64,000 bases of DNA, taken from Nicotiana tabacum (taxonomy: Eukaryota; Streptophyta; Magnoliopsida; Solanales; Solanaceae). Under the pieces are notes generated by a model that ran no database searches, was not told where the DNA came from, and saw only the letters and a list, made by a program, of their open reading frames with translations. The translations under genes were made by a program, and so were the position numbers. This document shows, piece after piece, positions 56,918 to 64,000 of this stretch. Every line of letters starts with the position of its first letter. The stretch's first letter is position 1. The stretch lies in contig NC_134087.1 of the NCBI RefSeq assembly GCF_000715075.1, positions 152,665,936 through 152,729,935 on the forward strand, in the 5' to 3' direction.

Positions 56918-59167
56918 TGGAGTGCATACAATGTTGTTGTAAGACTGTTGTTAAAAGACCATTTCCTCTTTAGGTTACTGAGTTTAGGTTGAAGCCTTCT
57001 TCCTTACTTCCTCAGCTAGTCTTTCATTGTAGTATTTAGGGAGGATTTTCTGACTCTTGTAAGGTTGCAAGCTTATTACATCATATATTCGACGGAATTT
57101 TTTATGTCCTAGCTCGCCTATAATTATTATCTCCATGCCCTTGTGCTTGTAGGGTTGCTTTTGAACTTAAAATTTGATTGTTTCACAGTGGCACTATCTT
57201 TTATCTCTATTACACTCATACGGTACCCTTAACTACCCCAACTCCTATCTTAATATTTCTCAAGGTTACGATGTCATATCTGCGAGACTGAATTTCCCAT
57301 GTTGGGGTTTACTGAGTTTATCTTCCACAATCTGTTGATTTGTCTGAATCCTCTTGTTTAGCCATAACTAGGCTCTTCTTGAATCAGTTGCTAACTACTC
57401 GTTGGTCCATTCTTATAGCAATATTTCGTGTAATCTTTCTCGGGTTATTTCCTTTGTCTTAACATATCTCTCGCACTGCTCCTTATTAATCAATAACATC
57501 TCGGGCAGGAACCCTTACTTCCTCTCCTTGACGTTGTATTTGCATAATATTCTAGAATCATAGCAAATTTGTGGGACTTGGATAAGTGCAATCCCATTCC
57601 TTTTTCATTTTTATCGCATTCTTTCTTTACCAATCCATAGTCACTAGAACCACTTAATTCTGATTTAATGCCACATTACTCCATATTCCCCCCTTTAGGG
57701 GATTACTAAAAGTTGGAGCTACGACGACCTACTTATAGATGTTTTACCTCTTTATCTTTGGCGTCCTTTCACATCATCGATAACCCTTACTCGCCTTATG
57801 GTAATCATTTTGTGCCAAGGATAACGAAATTCCTTACTTACGAGGGTGATACTCAGTATAACTGGCACATATAGTCCCTTAAGATTAACTTTGTTCACAT
57901 TGCTTGCCTTAGGGAAGCATCTTCCTGAATGACCTTTAAAGGTTATTCTTTTGTCATCCATTCTATTATTGCCGGAATGAAAGCTGAAATTCTCATGATG
58001 TCGACCATTATCAAATCACTCAATCCCTATCTCAGGTTTAGTTTATCTTGTTCACCAGCCCATACCAATTTTTATTATTTTGGGGTTTAATTTTTCCTTT
58101 TGGCGGTCGCGTTGGAGTCACGAACTTGTTTCTCAAAATGAGGATACAACTTTATGCCTTATACTCTTATGTTGTCTCAAGGCCTGGCATCTCTCATCTT
58201 TTCCTTCCCTCGATTATAGACTATGTAATACTGTCATTTCATTTTTTTCCACTGTTATTATCCATGTATCACATCTTACTCATAATGTTTCATTAACTCT
58301 CTTCTTATTTCCCACTAACGTTTATGTTTATCACTTTATTCTTTTGCTCTTAGCTCCTCTTGCTCCATTCATTAGTTCTTCAAATTGCCTAACATTCTCC
58401 CTCTACTAAGGACATGAGCCATACTAAGATAATATTTATCCCTTCCAAGCTTCCAGTGACCATCTTTTTAGTACTCATATCTAGTTGTACTATTTTAGAG
58501 TGTATCATCTGGGTGTCTCATAAGGAGATCTATTAGCATATTTGCACTATCCTTCAGAAATGTCAATTAATGCAAATAATCCATTCACCATTTTGGGTCA
58601 CTTTGACCCCAGCCGGATCCTGATATCCTTCCTTCTCTTATACTACTTCTGTTATTGTTGAAGGTAACTCAAAAGGCTTATATCTCTCTTCCTGAATGGT
58701 AAATAATGATAATCTTCATTAATTGGGTACCTCGTACCCTTCTTTACCTTGCTTCTTTTACTTGCTGAAACTTGTGTCTTTCTTCCGATTTTGTAAGAGT
58801 GGATAAGTATTCTTGCTTTAGAGCTCCTTATCAAGAACCTTACACCTTTTAGCACATGCATGATCTGCTGAAAACTTCACATTTACTCATCATAAGAATA
58901 ATGCAAATCGAGTTCCTCTAACTCAAAACTTCCACAACTATATCTCTTACCAACCGTCTTTCTGAATGTAGGCATCGTAGTATGACGAATAAGATAGAGT
59001 TTAAGAAATTGAGTTCTTATAACTGAGCTTTACCACACGATCCAGAGTAAGAAGAAATAGTGACAATCCTAAATGCCTTGTAGCCTCCTGCTTATAAGTG
59101 TGGTGCACGACACACCCATAAACAAGACTCTACTAGACACGACTTGTAGACTCCCTAAGACAGAACT
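56918..59167 (-). other. Tekay-1 internal region, 5' part, no readable domain
   Basis: Follows the primer binding site on the minus strand and should encode gag, but I find no capsid or zinc-knuckle motif. Short frames on both strands (57752-57961, 58048-58409, 58652-58861) lack similarity. Confidence 0.5.
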
Positions 59168-59179
59168 GCTCTGATACCA
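59168..59179 (-). other. Primer binding site of Tekay-1 (tRNA-iMet)
   Basis: The minus strand reads TGGTATCAGAGC, the standard initiator-Met site, 4 nt (AAAG) inside the LTR end. It fixes the element on the minus strand. Confidence 0.92.
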
Positions 59180-59183
59180 CTTT

Positions 59184-59851
59184 TGTCACTACCCAAATCA
59201 ATGGGCCGCGACGGGCACCTGGTACCTTACTACCGAGTACCAACGTAACGTATATTTTGTATCATACTCTTATAGGTAAATGAGAGAGAAAGGCTTTTAT
59301 GAGATAAGTAGAATAAAACATGAGGAAATACTCAACTTGATATACCGATTTATACATATGACATACGGGCCTATAAGGCCAAAATAATCACTCGCACACT
59401 GAACATAGGCCGAGAAGGCCATAAAATCTTTCATATACATGACATATGTCTGTAAGCCTCTAAGAGTACATAAACGTCATGAGGTCGGGACAGGTCCCTG
59501 ACATACCAACCAATACATGTCTAAATCATACTAACCAAATAAGCAACTCCGGAGCAAATGGAGCGCACCAATATCTTCCGCTGAGATAATAGCCAACTTA
59601 GAGGGCTCTCAACCTGTCTATCGGGACCTGCGGGCATGAAACGCAGCATCCCCAAGCAAAAAGGGACGTCAGTACAAATAATGTACTGAGTATGTAAGGA
59701 ATGAAAAATCAGTAAACAATAGACATGAGAGAAACATGGAGTAAAAGACTCAACGTGTATATCTGAATAGCTCTGTGAATCATTTAATATTATAATGTCA
59801 AGCATATACGTATAAATGTCGTACCATGCATGGGTATATGCGTTCACAACA
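59184..59851 (-). mobile_element. Tekay-1 5' LTR, proximal fragment
   Basis: Starts TGTCACTACCC in plus orientation and aligns with 36231-36868 from about 59219 onward. It is cut at 59851 by Tekay-2, and the rest should lie beyond the right edge of the window. Confidence 0.85.
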
Positions 59852-60734
59852 TGTGATGACCTAAAATGTCATCTTTAAATTAAATAATCATCTCGCTATT
59901 TTAAGACCTTAAAAAGTGGCATCAATAATTCCTCGACTTGCGTGCGCAGTCCATATAATTTTTCGGAAGGTTTTTATGTGAAAAATGGATTAAATTGTGA
60001 ACTAGAGCTTTAAAACTCAACTGAGTTGACTTCGGTCAACATTTTGAGCAAACGAACCCGGATAAAAGTTTTGACCATTCCGATAGTTCCGTATCATGAT
60101 TTGGGACTTGGTCATATGCCCGAAATCGAATTCGGAGGTCCCTAGATCAAATTATCGCCATTTAACGGAATCTAGAAATCTAAGGCTAAAGATTTCTTAA
60201 GCTTGACCGGAGATCTGACAAAAAAAGACCCCGGAATAGAATTTTGATGATTCCAATAGTTTCGTATGGTGATTTTGGACTTAGGCACATGTTCGAATTT
60301 GGATTTGGAAGTCTGTAGGATAGTTCGGCACATTTTGGAAAAAGTTGGAAAATAGAAAAATTTTGGAAAGTTTGACCGAGGGTTGACTTTTTGATATCGG
60401 GGTTGGAATCCAGTTCTGAAAATTTTTATAGCTTTGTTATGTCATTTATGACTTGTATGCAAAATTTGAAGTCATTCGAACTTGATTTGATAGGTTTTTG
60501 CATCAAATATAGAAGGTGGACGTTCTTAGATTCATTAGGCTTGAATTGGGGTGTGATGCACGGTTTTAGCATTTTATGATGTGATTTGAGGTTTCGACTA
60601 AGTTCGTATAATATTTTCAGACTTGTTGGTGTATTTTGTTGAGGTCCCGAGGGCCTCGGGTGGATTTTCGGAAGGTTAACGGATCAATTCGGACTTGTAT
60701 TTATCTGCTGAAATTTTCTAGGCAGTTTCTGCAT

Positions 60735-60845
60735 TTTTCGCATGTGTGAACAGTGACCGCACATGCGTGAACAGTATTCGTGAACAGTAACACGCATGAA
60801 CAGTAACACGCATGAATAGTAACACGCATGAACAGTACCGCGAAA
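60735..60845. repeat. Short repeats of GAACAGTAACACGCAT in the Tekay-2 LTR
   Basis: Six or seven GAACAGT or GAATAGT phrases, the central ones spaced 17-18 bp apart with ACACGCAT between. It lies about 0.9 kb from the LTR start. Confidence 0.75.
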
Positions 60846-61834
60846 AATTCTAGACAGTGTAAAGGATGAGCAGTCCGGTTTTCCTCATTTTTTGGACTTC
60901 CAAGCTCGGATTTTGGGCAATTTTAAGTAAAAAGTTGCGGAAATTCCTGGGGTAAGTGTTCTTGACTCTCTTGTGATTATATTCCATGAATAAATCTTCA
61001 TTTTTGGCGTTAGATTATTGATATTTGAAGAGAAACGGAGGAATTTTCTAAAATTCCATAAAGATGAATTTTTAAGATTTGAAAGCCAATCCGATGTCGG
61101 ATTTTGGTAAAATTTGTATGGTTGGACTCGTGGTTGGATGGGAGTTCATATTTTGTGACTTTTGTCGTATTCCGAGACGCGAGCCCCATGGGCGATTTTT
61201 GGGTTAATTTCGGATTTTGTTGAAAAATTAGTATTTTCATATGGAATTAATTCCTAGAATTTTTATTGACTGAATCGAATGAACCGTGACTAGATTCGGG
61301 ACGTTTGGAGGCCGATTTGAGCGTCAAAGGCATTGCGGAGTAGGATTTTGCTCGGATTGAGGTAAGTAACGGTTATAAATTTGGTCCTGAGGGTATGAAA
61401 CCCCGAACATTGTGTCGTATGACTAGTTTGGAGGTGACGCACATGCTAGGTGATGGACCTGTGGGCGTGCACCGTAGGGATTGTGAATTGGTCTGTCCTG
61501 GGAGACTGTGGAATTAATTAGCCTACTGTTTAATACATGTTCCCTCTACTTTCATAGAAATTGACTATACTTCATGTGAGAAATCATGTTTAGGCCTTAT
61601 GTGATCATTGTTGAGACCTGCGAGGTCATGTACTTGCTGAATTAGCTGCTAATTGATGTTTTGTACTCAGTCATAGCTTTTCTTGCTTATTATGCCTCCG
61701 TCTCTTGTTGTTCATTGTTGATACATGACATTAACCTCTGTTTGGGCTGTTTATATGATTTTTGAGAGCCCGAGAGACTAGAGAGATTGATAACTAAGTG
61801 AGGTCGAGGGCCTAGTTGTGAGGTTATTGATATT

Positions 61835-62030
61835 ATAGCACGTGAGTTTTCCGAGCAGCACGTGAGTTGTCCGTGCGAATCCAGATATTATATTATAGCA
61901 CGTGAGTTGTCCGTGTGGATCCAAATACTATATTATATTATAGCACGTGATTTGTCCGTACAGCACGTGAGTTGTCCGTACGGATCCAGATACTATATTA
62001 TTATAGCACGTGAGTTGTCCGTGTAGTATA
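61835..62030. repeat. G-box-containing repeat array in the Tekay-2 LTR
   Basis: Six exact CACGTG hexamers at 61839, 61859, 61899, 61944, 61964 and 62007, each in the phrase AGCACGTGAGTTGTCCGT or a close variant, separated by GGATCCAGATACTATATTA-type spacers. CACGTG is the palindromic core of plant G-boxes recognised by bZIP and bHLH factors. Confidence 0.8.
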
Positions 62031-62843
62031 TAGCGCTTGGGCTGAAGGAGACCCTCCGGAGTCTAGACACCCCAGTGAGTGCAGGTACCTACTGACTGCG
62101 AGTGCCGAGTGTTGAGCGACTTGGAGGAATGAGTGAATGTGAGGAATGAGTGATTGTGAGGTTTGAGTGAATGGGAGGACAAAGTGATTGTTATTCTGAG
62201 AAAATACATTTACTTCATTACTGTTGCATCGCAGATGTCATATCACTATTTTGAAAATTATTGAAAGATATTACTTACTGCTCAGTCAAATTTGATATCT
62301 TGAGTACGTACTGATGTGACTTAAATTGTTAAATTGAAAGTATGACTACTCTTATTTGAATGTTATTGAGATAATTGTATTTGCATAGCTCGTCACTACT
62401 TCTCAATTCCTTATTTATTTCTATTACTTACTGAGTTGGTTTACTCATGTTACCCCATGTACCTCGTGTATAGATCTAGACACTTCTGGTCATGGCGGTT
62501 GCTGATTGAGGAGTCAGACTCATGAGACTATTGAGGTAGCTGCATGGCGTTCGCTGACCTTGACTCTCCTTTCCTTTCATGTTGTACTGTTCTATATTTC
62601 CAGACAGTGTTTTATTAGTCGAATGTTATTATCATTTAGATGCTCATGCACTCACTGACACCGGGTTTTGGGGATGGATTATTTAGTACTTTTGGAGTTA
62701 TATTCTGTTCTAAAAGGTTTATTTAATATTAACTGCTTCCGCCTTTATTTTAAAGTTCTACTGTATTGAGATGTTGAGTTGAGGCTTTCCTTGTACCACG
62801 ATAGGCGTCATCATGACGAGTGAGATTTTGGGTCGTGACAAGT

Positions 62844-62855
62844 TGGTATTAGAGT
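62844..62855 (+). other. Primer binding site of Tekay-2 (tRNA-iMet-like)
   Basis: TGGTATTAGAGT, 3 nt after the LTR end, two differences from TGGTATCAGAGC. Both could come from C>T or adjacent decay. Confidence 0.8.
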
Positions 62856-63769
62856 ACTAGGTTACATAAGTCTCACGAGTCATGAGCAGGTTTAGTAGAG
62901 TCTTGCAGATCGGTACGAAGACGTCTTACTTATCTTCGAGAGGTTGTAGAACCCTTTAGGAAATTCCACATTCTTGAATTCTTATTGTGCCACATTGATT
63001 AAACTTGAAGCATAATTCCTTGAATTCCTTCCACGCATTCGTGTGCGCACATGAGCGCTCGGTATCTTATTAGCATCGACAAATTGTGATTCCCTGGATG
63101 AGATGTGAGATGTGATTTCTATGTGTGATATTTGTCCAATCTGGAGAATTTGAGGTCGGGTTTTGTCTGTGGCTTGAGTACTGAGATTTCGATTGTGTGA
63201 GCACGTGCATGTGGGACTTATATGTCCGTTTGTTTCCTTACTGGTAGGATTTGTGACTGGATGACTAGGGGTGAGTATGATTTGATTGCGAGATGTGTTC
63301 AAATTATTCGAATGTGACAGGAAGAGTTTGTTGAGTATGTAGCAAGGATTATTGGGTGTTTGACATCTGTCTTGAATTGGCATATGGCCTCGAGCTATGG
63401 GTGTATTGAAGGACCTCTCGTGTAGTTTAGTTGTGGAGCGGAGTAAATCTTCATGTTGTGTTATGAGTTCAGACTCAAAGGGGGGTTAAGTGATTGTGTA
63501 ATAGTTATGATTATTGAAGAGTATAGAGAGACACCAGTTTGAGGCTAAGCAAGTAGATTATCTCCTGCGGGATGTTCTGAAGTTTGTGTGACCCTTATGT
63601 TGTTGGTTGACAGTCCTCTTTTACCAGTGAAATATACGTGTTGCAATTTGAGTTTGGATCGCTTATGAGAGTGAGCTTGACTGTTACGAGGGTGAATGCG
63701 AGATTTGCAAATAGTTTGAGGAATTAGATGGGTTGTGTTGCATTAGCTTATAAAGGATTTAGCTTAATC
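62856..63769 (+). other. Tekay-2 leader
   Basis: Sequence between the primer binding site and the gag remnant. No protein similarity. The 133-residue minus-strand frame at 62982-63383 is antisense to the element and has no recognisable domain. Confidence 0.5.
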
Positions 63770-64000
63770 TCATCCAGTTGGGGCAGCTCAACCAATTATT
63801 GCGGCACAGGCCGATGACAGACTTGTTTTGTCTTTTGAGGCTTTGCTGTGATTGGATAAGTTTACCTAGCTATTTCCAGTCCATTTCAGTGGTACACCTT
63901 CTGAGGACCCATAGGATTTTCTGAACCACTGCCATAAAGTATTGCAGAATATGGGAATAGTTGAAAGCAATAGAGGTTGATTTTACTGTGTTTCAGAAGA
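63770..64000 (+). pseudogene. gag: Tekay-2 gag pseudogene, start only
   Basis: The plus-strand frame resembles the Tekay-type chromovirus gag around the capsid start: the block FPVHFSGTPSEDP, then HCHKVLQNMGIVESN. Three in-frame stops are visible in the 77 codons present (in LL*LDKFT*L and SEDP*DF), plus one after NRG. The remainder is outside the window. Confidence 0.75.

Larger units (their letters stand above)
59852..62840 (+). mobile_element. Tekay-2 5' LTR
   Basis: 2989 bp, TGTGATGACC...GGTCGTGACA, followed by an initiator-Met-like primer binding site, so this is a 5' LTR on the plus strand. CAACA at 59847-59851 is the expected left duplicate, with its partner outside the window. It contains two repeat clusters (60735-60845 and 61835-62030). 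Confidence 0.88.

Noticed and set aside
58048..58409. Two overlapping plus-strand ORFs in Tekay-1
   Set aside because: Hydrophobic, T-rich, antisense to the element, with no similarity.
62982..63383. 133-residue minus-strand ORF downstream of the Tekay-2 LTR
   Set aside because: Antisense to the retroelement leader, no recognisable domain, and length plausible by chance in decayed sequence.

Overview
The window is plant nuclear DNA made almost entirely of nested LTR retrotransposons. I see no intact cellular protein gene, tRNA, rRNA or CRISPR array. A tRNA-derived SINE of the tobacco TS type, Ogre-type Ty3/gypsy elements with multi-kilobase LTRs, and Tekay-like chromovirus LTRs together point to Solanaceae, most likely Nicotiana or a close relative. 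That attribution is inference, not a database match.

Layout. The oldest layer is a Tekay-like chromovirus on the minus strand (Tekay-1), with LTR pieces at 36231-38179 and 59184-59851 and internal DNA at 38196-40100 and 56918-59167. It received three insertions: a plus-strand Ogre-type element (Ogre-C, 40100-56917) in its body, a minus-strand Ogre-type element (Ogre-B, 857-36230, continuing off the left edge) in its 3' LTR, and a plus-strand chromovirus (Tekay-2, 59852 to beyond the right edge) in its 5' LTR. Ogre-B was then hit by a 2.7-kb solo LTR (33070-35753, duplication CTAGG), by a minus-strand Tat element (Tat-1, 5626-30133, flanked by CTAAG and CGAAG) and by a second Tat copy (Tat-2, of which only the 5' LTR at 28-856 lies in the window). 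Tat-1 in turn carries a complete Ogre-type element (Ogre-A, 13816-28049, duplication GCGGC) inside its gag gene. The deepest nesting is four levels: Tekay-1 > Ogre-B > Tat-1 > Ogre-A.

Coding content. Ogre-A and Ogre-B carry a broken gag and no pol. Ogre-C has no gag or protease but a long decayed pol: reverse transcriptase, RNase H, a second RNase H domain, and an integrase with a recognisable HHCC finger and DDE triad. Tat-1 has decayed gag and protease and no reverse transcriptase or integrase. In their place it carries a captured-gene-like reading frame on the opposite strand, with apparent introns, a coiled-coil C-terminus and a possible TATA box of its own. Tekay-2 shows only the start of a decayed gag. 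All frames are interrupted, so every protein entry is a pseudogene.

Most notable signal. A compact element of about 45 nt occurs nine times in the non-coding parts of Ogre-A, Ogre-B and Ogre-C, always in the sense orientation of its host element. It has the order GAACTAC, then CTGAT, then a small hairpin, then TACGTAGGCA. The hairpin sequence differs between copies but stays able to pair, and an outer stem changes in a compensatory way. In both Ogre-A and Ogre-C one copy lies about 100-120 nt upstream of the polypurine tract. This looks like a conserved RNA structure in these retrotransposons, and I know of no name for it.
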